DNA of 64,000 nucleotides from positions 465,557 to 529,556 of the forward strand of contig NZ_QGTQ01000003.1 in the NCBI RefSeq assembly GCF_003182255.1, read 5' to 3'. The notes beneath the pieces are model-generated. The model saw only the letters and a program-made list of their open reading frames with translations, was not told the DNA's origin and did not search any database. This stretch comes from Paenibacillus cellulosilyticus (lineage in GTDB: Bacteria; Bacillota; Bacilli; Paenibacillales; Paenibacillaceae). A program made the translations under genes and the position numbers. Positions 15,735 through 23,809 of this stretch are shown one piece after another (the stretch's first letter is position 1; every line of letters begins with the position of its first letter).

Positions 15735-16445
15735 GTGAAGAAGAGAGCCATAAGTATTGTACTGATGCTGACTGCCATGTTTATTGTAACTCTTGTGTTC
15801 CCACTCGTTGGAGCGGAACGGGTATATGCCTGCTCCTGTGCAGCATATCCGGATTTGTCTAGCGAACTCGATGCCAAATCAGCTGTATTCGCTGGTGAAG
15901 TGACGAGTATGGATACGGTGAGTAGAGGTGATGTCGTGAGCTCAGCCGATCCAGTTTTTGTAACGTTTGAAGTTGCGAAGGTCTGGAAAGGTTCGATCAA
16001 GAAGGAGACGGTCGTTCGGACCGTCCGTGACAGCGCTAGCTGTGGGTATGAGTTTTCTTTGGGTCAATCCTATCTCGTATTCGCCAATGAAGAGGACGGC
16101 GTCATTCGAACCGGAATGTGTACGGGAACACAGCCGTTGAACGATTCGAGCGCTCAGCAGCTGGACGATATTGTCCGGTCTTATGATCCACAAGATAATG
16201 GCGGGGACACATCAGGTCGTGTCGATTCGGATGAACCCATTTATGATCAAGGACGGCAAGTTGCTGGTGTTCATCAGAACATCCGTCCGGTCGATTTCGT
16301 TCATGAAGTCGGCGCTGTTGCAGCGATGCATGAGGATAACGAGAGCGAGAAAGGAACGCCACAGGGCTATATTTTCCTTGGATTTGCGTTTGTAGCGATG
16401 CTGTCTGCATTAGTGGGGTTTAAGATTGGCAGTAATCGAAAATAG
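15735..16445 (+). CDS. Exported TIMP/NTR-like protein with C-terminal membrane anchor
   Basis: 236 residues from GTG at 15735, with AGAAAGGA upstream. A signal peptide ends at VYA, exposing CSCAAYP as the mature N-terminus. An N-terminal Cys-x-Cys after cleavage, VFAGEVTSM, FEVAKVWKGS, SCGYEFSLGQSYLVFA and the later CTGT are the hallmarks of the NTR/TIMP-like OB fold, in which cysteines pair from the first residues. A His/Asp/Glu-rich linker follows and then one membrane helix (YIFLGFAFVAMLSALVGF) with a short basic tail. No LPXTG. Function in bacteria is unknown. Confidence 0.75.
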   Translation: MKKRAISIVLMLTAMFIVTLVFPLVGAERVYACSCAAYPDLSSELDAKSAVFAGEVTSMDTVSRGDVVSSADPVFVTFEVAKVWKGSIKKETVVRTVRDSASCGYEFSLGQSYLVFANEEDGVIRTGMCTGTQPLNDSSAQQLDDIVRSYDPQDNGGDTSGRVDSDEPIYDQGRQVAGVHQNIRPVDFVHEVGAVAAMHEDNESEKGTPQGYIFLGFAFVAMLSALVGFKIGSNRK

Positions 16446-16482
16446 GGTAGAGCGGCGTGAGTGCCGTTCTACCGTTTTTTTT
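16445..16482. terminator. Terminator; copy of the one at 19384
   Basis: GGGTAGAGCGGC / GCCGTTCTACC stem with eight T. The same stem with small changes lies at 19384-19422, because this stretch is part of a duplicated block. Confidence 0.7.
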
Positions 16483-16502
16483 GTGTGAGCTAAGTTATGC
16501 GA

Positions 16503-16706
16503 TTATACGAGGAACATGACGATGATCGTAGTGACGACTAACCCGATGAGTACGGGCTTCAAGTTGCGGCGCGCAAGTTCGAACGGACTGACGCCGCAGA
16601 TAGCGGCTGCTGGGATGAGTGCGCAAGGCACCAAAGTACCTCGGCCAACCCAAATCGCAGCGATCTGGCCTAGTGATGTGAGCGTCGCCGCTCCATGGCC
16701 AAGCGA
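16503..16706 (-). pseudogene. 3' fragment of the permease gene at 19446 (duplicated)
   Basis: This stretch matches 19446-19649 with, by eye, about 14 substitutions in 204 bases and no gap. In the parental frame it reads LGHGAATLTSLGQIAAIWVG and ends at the same TAA. The homology continues through the terminator on the other side (to about 16430) but stops abruptly at 16706. It encodes only the last 67 residues, without a start, so it is a dead fragment. Substitutions include a Trp to Cys change. Confidence 0.85.
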
Positions 16707-16723
16707 GGAACATTAGTTCAACG

Positions 16724-16760
16724 ACAGAAGGAGCAGAAACCTTTGAACTGCTCCTTCTGT
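16724..16760. repeat. Perfect 13-bp inverted repeat
   Basis: ACAGAAGGAGCAG and its exact complement 11 bases later. It directly follows the duplicated permease fragment. There is no long T run, so terminator function is doubtful. Confidence 0.5.
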
Positions 16761-16886
16761 TATTAAGCTAACGGACAGGATAGCGTGGTTGCGCTATTAA
16801 ATTACTTGCAGGTCTTTGTTGAAGATACGAACGGTTAGGTAATGAATGCATGAGAGAAAGAACTGGGATGCAACGCAAGTAACGAT

Positions 16887-17906
16887 CTATCTGTTTGTGC
16901 TACGTGCTAACAAATGTTTTAGGTTATCATCGATAAATTGATTATCGGCACTGTTGATTCCGCGACCGGCAAAATGGCCCCAGATCGACGGGATTGGTTT
17001 AAAGATAGCATTAGGTATAAGCTTAGCTTCGTATTCATTATCATCCGCTGTGCAGAAAAGATCTGTGCTTCCAGGCATGATGCAGGCAAGAGCTTTAATA
17101 CTCTTAAGTGCCTTATCGAAATCGCCATTATAGGAGGGGTTTGCACTAATATCTGCATGTTGGCCTGTCCATAACATGGCTAGGACATTATGCGGATCCA
17201 TCTTCATAAAGCTATCTTCCCAGACGCTAGTTACGAAATTTTCCAAGGAGTCAAATCCCATCTCACGATAAAGCTCCTGTCTATAAAACGCATGCGATAA
17301 TCCCCATCCCGCATAGACCCGGCCAACGGCGCGCATGTCTGCAAAAGTCAGCTGGTTTAGTTTACTTGAATCGAAACCAACTGCAGATAGCAGAGCAGCT
17401 TTCATACCGTTCAAGACAACAAATGTATGGGGCCACGGCTTGGCAATTCCTGCGAAAGGTGCAATTCGTTCCACCATCTCTGGATAACTTGCACCCCATT
17501 GGAATGCCTGAATCCCTCCCATGGACCATCCAACTACGAGTGCAATCTTTTGAATGCCGAACTTTTCGGTAATCAGCCGATGCTGGAGCTTAACATTATC
17601 ATAGATGGTCACCTGCGGAAAGTTAGCACGGTCGAATGGCGGAGGCGTGTTACTAGGGGATGAAGATAATCCGTTTCCAAGCAAATTTGGAACGATAATG
17701 AAATATTTCTCAGGATCAAGTGCCATCCCACTCCCAATTAACCACTCATTTTGAACATGCTGGTCGCCAAATGCAGTTGGATAGACAATGACATTATCTT
17801 TCTTTTCATTTAATTTTCCATAAGTCTTATAAGCAAGAAAAGCGTTCGGTAACGTCACTCCTGTTTGCAAAGATACGTCGCCCAAATCAAAAATTTCATA
17901 CTCCAT
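16887..17906 (-). CDS. MetX-like alpha/beta hydrolase (homoserine acyltransferase family)
   Basis: 339 residues. The fold matches the homoserine O-acetyltransferase/hydrolase family: LPNAFLAYKTYGKLNE, the oxyanion region NVIVYPTAFGDQHVQNEW, the FIIVPNLLGNGLSSSPSN loop, and the nucleophile elbow VVGWSMGGIQAFQWG with the catalytic Ser. A late Asp and His (GHFAGRG) complete a triad. True MetX has a longer C-terminal part and a GGDSMGG-type elbow, so this one may be an esterase rather than a methionine enzyme. It is transcribed divergently from a LysR gene, which probably controls it. Confidence 0.8.
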   Translation of the reverse strand: MEYEIFDLGDVSLQTGVTLPNAFLAYKTYGKLNEKKDNVIVYPTAFGDQHVQNEWLIGSGMALDPEKYFIIVPNLLGNGLSSSPSNTPPPFDRANFPQVTIYDNVKLQHRLITEKFGIQKIALVVGWSMGGIQAFQWGASYPEMVERIAPFAGIAKPWPHTFVVLNGMKAALLSAVGFDSSKLNQLTFADMRAVGRVYAGWGLSHAFYRQELYREMGFDSLENFVTSVWEDSFMKMDPHNVLAMLWTGQHADISANPSYNGDFDKALKSIKALACIMPGSTDLFCTADDNEYEAKLIPNAIFKPIPSIWGHFAGRGINSADNQFIDDNLKHLLARSTNR

Positions 17907-18015
17907 CGTGTTGTTTGCTCCTCTCCAAATGAAAGCTTAGATATAAATTGTATTTCTTGTTGTTAGTATAGATCCGTGATATTCTCAATAAAAGTGAATG
18001 TAATTCATAGTAGCG

Positions 18016-18030
18016 TTCAATAATATTGAA
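18016..18030. promoter_or_regulatory. Candidate LysR operator (T-N11-A dyad)
   Basis: TTCAATAATATTGAA is a perfect 15-base palindrome containing T-N11-A, placed just before the LysR ribosome site in the 143-base divergent gap. A second half-match, GAATGTAATTC, lies at 17996-18006. Autoregulation plus control of the divergent hydrolase is the usual LysR arrangement. Confidence 0.5.
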
Positions 18031-18049
18031 AGTTAAGGGGGATCGTATA

Positions 18050-18958
18050 TTGGAGTTGCGCCAACTAAATACGTTCCGCACGGTTGCATCAACATTAAAT
18101 TTCACAAGGGCTGCTGAAGTGCTGAACTACGTCCCTTCCAACGTCACGATGCAAGTTAAAGCATTGGAGGATGAGCTTGGTGTCCGCCTCTTTGATCGCT
18201 TGGGCAAGCAACTCGTTCTCACTACTGCGGGTAAGCGCTTTTTAACTCATATCCAAGGCGTTCTTGATAAATTGGACGAGGCTCATAGCGTCGTTCACGA
18301 CAATGAAAATTTAAGCGGCACCATAACAATAAGTGCCAATGAGGTTATTTGCGCCTATCGGCTTCCAGCTGTCTTTCAACAGTTTCGTTCGCAGCATCCG
18401 GGAGTACGTCTGATTTTTCGATCCGTTCCAAATCAAGAGCTCAAGCAGACACTCTTTGAAGGAGCCGCAGATATCGTTTATATGTTGGACGAACCCATTC
18501 GCTCGACCGGACTCACCGTGGAACCGTTGCTTGAAGAAACTTTTCGCTTGTTCGCTGCTCCAGATCACCCGCTCGCAATACGAACTGTGCTAAAGCTGGA
18601 GGATTTTCACGGGCAAGTTTTCCTAACAAATGAGAAAGGTTGTCCCTATCGAACCATGTTTGATCGGTCATTTGAGAAAGAGGGCATTGATAGCATTACT
18701 TATTTAGAATTTCAAAGTGCTGAGGCCATTAAACAATGTGCAATTTCAGGAATCGGTATTGCCTTTCTTCCAGAAATCGTAACGGTAGCCGAAGTTGAAC
18801 GCGGGGAACTAGTTCCCCTTTCATGGCAAATTCCTGACTTGCACGTGTATACACAGATGTTGTGGCATAAGGACAAGTGGCTTTCACCAATCGTGTTATC
18901 TTTTATAGAAGCAGCAAGGGAAGTACTTACCTTTCAAAATGAAAATAAAACCGTTTAG
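18050..18958 (+). CDS. LysR family transcriptional regulator
   Basis: 302 residues. TTG at 18050 is chosen because AAGGGGGA sits 9 bases upstream and the protein then starts MELRQLNTFRTVA, the standard LysR N-terminus; a TTG at 18026 lacks a ribosome site. The winged helix-turn-helix (NFTRAAEVLNYVPSNVTMQV, LEDELGVRLFDRLGKQLVLT) is complete. The effector domain of about 210 residues resembles that of CysB/LysR-type amino-acid or oxidant regulators, but the ligand is unknown. Divergent from the MetX-like hydrolase. Confidence 0.92.
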   Translation: MELRQLNTFRTVASTLNFTRAAEVLNYVPSNVTMQVKALEDELGVRLFDRLGKQLVLTTAGKRFLTHIQGVLDKLDEAHSVVHDNENLSGTITISANEVICAYRLPAVFQQFRSQHPGVRLIFRSVPNQELKQTLFEGAADIVYMLDEPIRSTGLTVEPLLEETFRLFAAPDHPLAIRTVLKLEDFHGQVFLTNEKGCPYRTMFDRSFEKEGIDSITYLEFQSAEAIKQCAISGIGIAFLPEIVTVAEVERGELVPLSWQIPDLHVYTQMLWHKDKWLSPIVLSFIEAAREVLTFQNENKTV

Positions 18959-19445
18959 TATATGTATATAATATCTTTTAAGTTGGCACCGTTCGAACCT
19001 GGATAAACAAGAACTATTCTCTTCCTCTGTGGTGCAACTCTGCTTTCCCAGCAGGGATATAAGGTGCGTCAGTTCAATAAGACAGCAGCAAAACTTTAAT
19101 CTCCCGTCTTTGGCTGCGCTTTTTTTATTGCAGGATAACTAGTGGAGTAACAATCGGATAAAAGTTTCGGACATATCCTATCCTGTTATTAAGAAATAAA
19201 CTGCAACCCGTAAGATAGATTCAACAATAGGATTGACGTCGGTAAGAAATTGAAAATTTTTGTTCTGTTAATGTTGATGTGCCACGACTTGTCTATCGTC
19301 TGTATGGTTGTGAGGGGTCTCATTGAGACGGAAAGTTTAAGCGATTCTATTAGCAGTGTGTACGATTGACGGCAATCGAAAAACGGGTAGGACGGCGACA
19401 TTGCCGTTCTACCCGTTTTTTCTTGTGTGCGCTAGGTGTTGCGGA
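18959..19445. other. 487-base intergenic stretch with LysR terminator and duplicated block boundary
   Basis: Contains a GCAGC/GCTGC hairpin with a T run at 19084-19128 (LysR terminator) and, from about 19371, the duplicated block that includes a bidirectional terminator at 19384-19422. Between 19130 and 19370 I see no gene, RNA motif or repeat. Confidence 0.6.
19384..19422. terminator. Bidirectional terminator downstream of the permease
   Basis: CGGGTAGGACGGC and GCCGTTCTACCCG arms, T6 on the plus strand and T5 on the minus strand. Serves the minus-strand permease gene ending at 19446. Confidence 0.8.
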
Positions 19446-20870
19446 TTATACCAGGAACATGGCGACGATGGTGGTGACGACTAACCCGATGAGCACGGGC
19501 TTCAAGTTGCGGCGCGCAAGTTCGAACGGACTGACGCCGCAGATAGCGGCTGCTGGGATTAGTGCCCAAGGCACCAATGTACCTCCGCCGACCCAGATCG
19601 CAGCGATCTGGCCTAGCGATGTGAGCGTCGCCGCTCCATGGCCGAGCGCAACGGCGAACAAGTGAGCGACGGAGCCTGCAAGCGAGATGCCTGAGAAGCC
19701 GGAGCCGTCAAGACCGGTAATCGCGCCGACCGTTGTCAGCGTTGCGGAAGCGACGGCGCTGTTCATCGGTGCTTGATGAGCGAGTGCTAAGCCGAGATCG
19801 TTGACGATACCTTGCGAGCCCTGCGGCAGTGCGTCGCCGAAGATAGCGGTAAAGCCGGAGTCGCCGAGATAGAAGAATGCTGCGATTGGAATGACGGGAC
19901 CAAATACTTTGAAGCCAAAGATGAAACCATCAATAAGGTAGCTCGTAGTTTTTTCGAGTCCTGCATTACGATGTGCAAACAGCGAGACGAGCAGAAGGAT
20001 TAGAATCGCAGTTCCGCCAATCAGTGCTGTTGCGTCTCCACCTTGCAAATCGAACATGAACATGGCGACGACATCGCCTGCGAAAAGGAGCGGGATCAGA
20101 ACAGCGAACATCCGGCGTAAGCCGAGCGATAGTTGGATCGTTGCCCCCGTACCGCTTCCCGTTCCTGGAACAGTCGAATCATCACTAGCCTGTTCGGCTG
20201 TTGCAACGATTCCGTCTCTCCACTTGCCAAGGCGCATATCGCGGCGCATGAACCAGAAGGCAGCAATTGTGGTGACAAGGCCCATCACAATGACGAGTGG
20301 AACGCTTGCTTGCATGACATCGGTGATGGGAAGGCCGGCAGCATCGGCAGTGAGCTTGGGCGCACCTTGAATAATATAGTCGCCGGATAGGGCAATGCCA
20401 TGACCGAACAGGTTCATTGCCATGGCGGCGCCAAGAGCCGGGAGGCCGACACGCACGGCAACCGGCAGCAGCACTGCCCCGATGAGCGCAACGCCTGGTG
20501 ATGGCCAGAAGAACCAGGAGGTCACCATCATAATGATCCCGATTCCCCAATAGGCAAGCGCTGGCGAGCGGAGGAAGCGGGTGAGCGGGGCAATCATGAC
20601 ATCGTTAATGCCCGCCGCAATTAAGACTCGGCTCATCGACACGATGACGGATATGATGAGAATGGTGCCGATGAGCTCTTTTATCGCATAGATGAAGCTG
20701 TTAAAAATACCGCTTATGGAATCGCTTAAACTTTCGGTCGCAAGAAGACCGATGACAAACACGCCTGCTATGCAGACGATGGACGTATCGCGGCGCATGA
20801 GCATGAAGCCGATGATACCGACGATGAACGCCAAATAGACCCAGTGAAGCGCTGTTAGTTCAACAGCCAT
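19446..20870 (-). CDS. Multi-pass permease of the ion-transporter type (Na+/H+ antiporter or organic-anion like)
   Basis: 474 residues from the ATG at 20870, with GGGAGGG 8 bases upstream; an upstream in-frame ATG at 20936 lacks this. About 12-13 hydrophobic segments in two halves. FFWPSPGVALIGAVLLPVA, APMNSAVASATLTTVGAITG and ALGHGAATLTSLGQIAAIW are the small-residue-rich re-entrant-like stretches seen in GntP/CitMHS/Na+:H+ type carriers. I recognise a conserved bacillar permease but cannot give the solute. Its last 67 codons and terminator are duplicated at 16.4-16.7 kb. Confidence 0.75.
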   Translation of the reverse strand: MAVELTALHWVYLAFIVGIIGFMLMRRDTSIVCIAGVFVIGLLATESLSDSISGIFNSFIYAIKELIGTILIISVIVSMSRVLIAAGINDVMIAPLTRFLRSPALAYWGIGIIMMVTSWFFWPSPGVALIGAVLLPVAVRVGLPALGAAMAMNLFGHGIALSGDYIIQGAPKLTADAAGLPITDVMQASVPLVIVMGLVTTIAAFWFMRRDMRLGKWRDGIVATAEQASDDSTVPGTGSGTGATIQLSLGLRRMFAVLIPLLFAGDVVAMFMFDLQGGDATALIGGTAILILLLVSLFAHRNAGLEKTTSYLIDGFIFGFKVFGPVIPIAAFFYLGDSGFTAIFGDALPQGSQGIVNDLGLALAHQAPMNSAVASATLTTVGAITGLDGSGFSGISLAGSVAHLFAVALGHGAATLTSLGQIAAIWVGGGTLVPWALIPAAAICGVSPFELARRNLKPVLIGLVVTTIVAMFLV

Positions 20871-20945
20871 AAGATTCGCCCTCCCGTGTGTACGGTACTG
20901 TATCGTATGCATGGGTAGGCATGGGCGTGTGTCCATCTATAACAA

Positions 20946-20977
20946 AAGCACATCGTCCGTATTTGGACGATGTGCTT
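20946..20977 (-). terminator. Terminator after the DUF4395-like gene
   Basis: Perfect 13-bp stem AAGCACATCGTCC/GGACGATGTGCTT with a 6-base loop, followed on the minus strand by TTGTTATAG. It lies between the two minus-strand genes, so the permease is transcribed separately. Confidence 0.75.
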
Positions 20978-20994
20978 CATCGTTGTAACCAAAT

Positions 20995-21441
20995 TTAAGA
21001 TAATCTTCTTCGTGCGCGGTATTGCTTCCATTGAAAATACATAAAGCAGCCGAGGCAGAAACCCGATAGTGCCAACACGACAGCTGCAGATAGAAAGGCG
21101 AGGCTAATGTAGCCAATGATCGGGATGCTAAGCGCAAATGCGATAAGCGCGACGAGCAGGAACAGAATCGCCAACAGCTGATTGAATCGAAGCAGCTCGC
21201 GGCTTTCTGTCTTTGTGCTTCTAGGAAACACTGGGGAGAACAAACGGACAAACAGGTTATATTTGACGCCATAAGTGCGGCTAATAAGTAGAACGACCAG
21301 TGGAAGGACGAGAATCCACAACTGCTGAGTGACAACTGCAACGATAACGCTGATAAGAATACCAAGCTGGTTGCCGCGTACACGGTGAAGCGGTACTTCA
21401 TCTACGCAGTCAAAATCGGATGAAATCGGTCGAGTGGTCAT
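20995..21441 (-). CDS. DUF4395-like four-helix membrane protein
   Basis: 148 residues from the ATG at 21441, 7 bases after GGAGG. VDEVPLHRVRGNQLGILIS, WILVLPLVVLLISRTYGVKYNLF and the last helices with ALSGFCLGCFMYF match the DUF4395 pattern: an N-terminal Asp/Arg segment, four membrane helices and a GxCxGC motif in the last one. Function is unknown; relatives often sit beside thioredoxin or rhodanese genes, but none is here. Confidence 0.75.
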   Translation of the reverse strand: MTTRPISSDFDCVDEVPLHRVRGNQLGILISVIVAVVTQQLWILVLPLVVLLISRTYGVKYNLFVRLFSPVFPRSTKTESRELLRFNQLLAILFLLVALIAFALSIPIIGYISLAFLSAAVVLALSGFCLGCFMYFQWKQYRARRRLS

Positions 21442-21540
21442 GGGCAATCCTCCATTAAGGATAGAAGAATGAGAAGATGATCCCATTATACACTAAATCC
21501 GATTAATCGGGTGGGTTTTGTGCAAAACCTTTTAAAACGA

Positions 21541-21640
21541 TTTTTCTACCCACCAAGGATTTCTACCCACCCAAACCCTCTCTGCTAGGAAGGGGGCGGA
21601 GGGTTCCACCCCCTGACCCCGGAAAGGGGGCGAGAGTGGG
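21541..21640. repeat. GC-rich intergenic repeat, single copy of the family seen at 35.6-36.3 kb
   Basis: Two TTCTACCCACC units, then CCAAACCCTCTCTGCTAGG, then a GGGTTCCACCCCCTGACCCC hairpin-rich part. The same modules in the same order occur at 35743-35820 and inverted near 36190-36250. It is noncoding and lies between convergent or unrelated genes, like a nomadic intergenic element. Confidence 0.7.
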
Positions 21641-21738
21641 ACAGAGGTGGTTGGAACGAGCTGCGTGCTTGGGGTCGAGCGTGTTACTGCGATAGAAGTA
21701 TCGTCATTCGTAAACCGATATGTAAGGGCTCTGATAGA

Positions 21739-22440
21739 CTACTCTTCGTTTGTTGCCAGTTCTAATGGAAGAAACGCATATTCATTGTGTCTTATGACCT
21801 CGCCTTTGCGGACTGCGATTGGGTGTTTGAAGAGGGGGCCGTTAATGACGGTTGTATGGAACTCGCCGCCTTCGCCGCATGGGTCGATGCCGCGGGCTTC
21901 GAGCTCATTGATGTAATCCAGAGTGAGTGTTCGTCCAAGATCATCTTCACGCATGCCAAGGGATAGATTTACAGTTACGATCAACGTCTCGAACCCAAGG
22001 TTGATGAACGTCTCGACCGCTTCGCGGTGATTCATTTCCCAGAGGGGCATGCCAAGAGAGAGGCCGACCTGTTGGGTTACTTTGTCATGCCAGCAGCCAT
22101 GCTCGGGCATGTCCAAATCTCCATTCACGAGTACTTCTGCTCCAAGCCGCTTCGCTTCGGTAAGCAGGCCGATGAACTTCTCTTCGTAGGCTTCCCAGCT
22201 TGCGGCGGCCATATAGACTGGCAAGCCAATCGACTCGGCTTGTGCGCGAATAAGCGCAGGCGGCATGCCGTGGGAGCGGGAGCGTTGGCCTTCCTCTTCG
22301 AGCATGACGATAAGTCCAATGGCTTCTCCGACCTGCATCGATAGATAAAGCGCGAGTGTACTGTCTTTGCCACCGCTGAACGAAGCGATAAACTTGCGCC
22401 CGTGAGCGCCATTTTTCCAAGTGGTGCTAGTAGAAATCAT
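21739..22440 (-). CDS. Dph6-related N-type ATP pyrophosphatase (diphthine-ammonia ligase-like)
   Basis: About 233 residues; ATG at 22440 is favoured since AAGGAG is 6 bases upstream, with ATG at 22443 as the alternative. The PP-loop FIASFSGGKDSTLALY is intact, as are WHDKV and DPCGEGGEFHT, which are signatures of the Dph6/MJ0570 family. The family adenylates a carboxylate and amidates it; in bacteria, which lack diphthamide, the substrate is not known. The gene follows the phosphoesterase by 10 bases in one operon. Confidence 0.85.
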   Translation of the reverse strand: MISTSTTWKNGAHGRKFIASFSGGKDSTLALYLSMQVGEAIGLIVMLEEEGQRSRSHGMPPALIRAQAESIGLPVYMAAASWEAYEEKFIGLLTEAKRLGAEVLVNGDLDMPEHGCWHDKVTQQVGLSLGMPLWEMNHREAVETFINLGFETLIVTVNLSLGMREDDLGRTLTLDYINELEARGIDPCGEGGEFHTTVINGPLFKHPIAVRKGEVIRHNEYAFLPLELATNEE

Positions 22441-22450
22441 CATAAACTCC

Positions 22451-23203
22451 TTATTGTTTGGTGTGAGATTGATTCCCATGAAACGCTTGCATAATGAATT
22501 GGCGATCGGGAACTTGGAGCAGTTCATAAGAGGCAAGGAAATGACTGTTGTCGTAGACAGCATGTCGACACTCCACCTCGATTTGTCCACGCTCAATCGT
22601 CAAGATAGCATAGGGCGCAGTTGGTGCAGTGCTGCATCCGAGTGAACCGGGATTTAAATAGATAGTCGTATCGCTCTTGAAATGATGAATCGGATGGTGG
22701 TGTCCGAAACAAACCAGATCTGCCGCGTAATCGATGAATAAGGAGGAGAGCTGGTCAAGACTTGGCTGCAAGATTGGACTAAACGGATCTTCACTGATAG
22801 GCCTGTCCAATTTGTCATGTTCTATATGATAGTGGATGAACAAGACCGACAAACCATCAATCGTTCTATGGATCACTCTCGGGAGCTTAGCTAGCTTATT
22901 TATGTACCGCTCATCAAGTCTCTCGGCTATCCACTGGTGATGCTCTCTTACATGCGCGTGACTCAGTGGGTACGGATCGCCTCTTCGAAGTGCGAGCACG
23001 GCCTCGTCATGATTGCCAGTTAGCATGGAAATATCGTCTCTTGCAAAAAGAATTGATAGTACCTCGTTTGTATCTGGTCCGATTCCAATCATATCACCGA
23101 GACAGAAGATGTGTGAGATTCCAGAATTGCTGTCAAGCTCATGAAGGACAGCCTGTAGAGCAGCGGCATTGCCATGAATGTCGGTGATGACGCCAAATTT
23201 CAT
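22451..23203 (-). CDS. Calcineurin-like metallophosphoesterase
   Basis: 250 residues from the ATG at 23203, 8 bases after AAGGAGAG. The dinuclear-metal motifs are in order: DIHGN near residue 8, GDMIGIGP, GNHDEA, HYH and GHHHPIHH, followed by LNPGSLG. This is the YfcE/DUF-type phosphodiesterase subgroup, acting on unknown phosphodiesters or nucleotides. It leads a two-gene operon with the Dph6-like gene. Confidence 0.9.
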   Translation of the reverse strand: MKFGVITDIHGNAAALQAVLHELDSNSGISHIFCLGDMIGIGPDTNEVLSILFARDDISMLTGNHDEAVLALRRGDPYPLSHAHVREHHQWIAERLDERYINKLAKLPRVIHRTIDGLSVLFIHYHIEHDKLDRPISEDPFSPILQPSLDQLSSLFIDYAADLVCFGHHHPIHHFKSDTTIYLNPGSLGCSTAPTAPYAILTIERGQIEVECRHAVYDNSHFLASYELLQVPDRQFIMQAFHGNQSHTKQ

Positions 23204-23362
23204 CTCACTAACTCTCCTTTTGCCATTGTGGTATGAGAAACTATACCATAAAAACGATGTGTACACCCGACTGTCAGTTACAAACGGATGCAATCCGGTT
23301 GTCCACCATCCATCAGATGTTCAGTTTCGGCCCTGCAACGAAAAGTTTTGAATGAAACCTTC

Positions 23363-23394
23363 TTGACTTAAACCATGGTTTAAGTCGTATCCTA
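23363..23394 (+). promoter_or_regulatory. MerR-type promoter with operator palindrome
   Basis: TTGACT (-35) at 23363 and TATCCT (-10) at 23389 are separated by 20 bases, longer than the normal 17. The spacer holds a perfect 22-base palindrome at 23365-23386 centred on ACC-AT-GGT. A 19-20 base spacer with a dyad is the classic MerR-activated promoter layout, and the gene that follows encodes a MerR protein. Confidence 0.8.
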
Positions 23395-23434
23395 TTCATG
23401 TCGACATTGAAATGCACAATTCGGAGGCCTCCAA

Positions 23435-23809
23435 ATGAAGTATAATTCCATCGGCGAAGTGTCAGCCCAATTCAATATTCCAGAATCAGCATTACGTTAT
23501 TATGAAAAACAAGGGCTGCTGCCGCTAATCGAGCGTGATGATGCAGGCAGACGCTTATTTTCAGAACGTCAAGTAGCGCTTCTTCAAGCTGTCGTTTGCT
23601 TCAAAAACACGCATATGCCTATAAAAAGCATTAAGCAGTATATGGAAATGATTGTAGAGGGAGATGCAACCCTTAAACGTCGGCTTGCCATGATGAAGGA
23701 ACACAAACAAAGAATACTGGATGAGATTGCAACATTGACCGAATATTTGCCGGCAATCGATGAAAAAATTGAACGTTATATCAAACAGATTGGGGAGGAA
23801 CGACCATGA
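23435..23809 (+). CDS. MerR family transcriptional regulator
   Basis: 124 residues. The winged helix starts SIGEVSAQFNIPESALRYYEKQGLLPL, followed by the long dimerisation helix (AMMKEHKQRILDEIATLTEY). There is no cysteine pair of the metal-sensing kind in the C-terminus, so a metal-independent (redox, drug or aldehyde) signal is likely. ATG is preceded by CGGAGG. Its stop overlaps the SDR gene start by 4 bases and it is itself preceded by its own operator, so it probably autoregulates the pair. Confidence 0.9.
   Translation: MKYNSIGEVSAQFNIPESALRYYEKQGLLPLIERDDAGRRLFSERQVALLQAVVCFKNTHMPIKSIKQYMEMIVEGDATLKRRLAMMKEHKQRILDEIATLTEYLPAIDEKIERYIKQIGEERP

Noticed and set aside
19010..19080. T-box or other riboswitch between LysR and the permease
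   Set aside because: No T-box core (NNNAGGGUGGNACCGCG) and the downstream plus-strand gene is missing; only a plain terminator stands out.
20937..21401. 154-codon minus-strand frame overlapping the DUF4395-like gene
   Set aside because: It shares most of its span with the DUF4395-like gene in another frame, and is Ser/Leu-rich without family signs or ribosome site.
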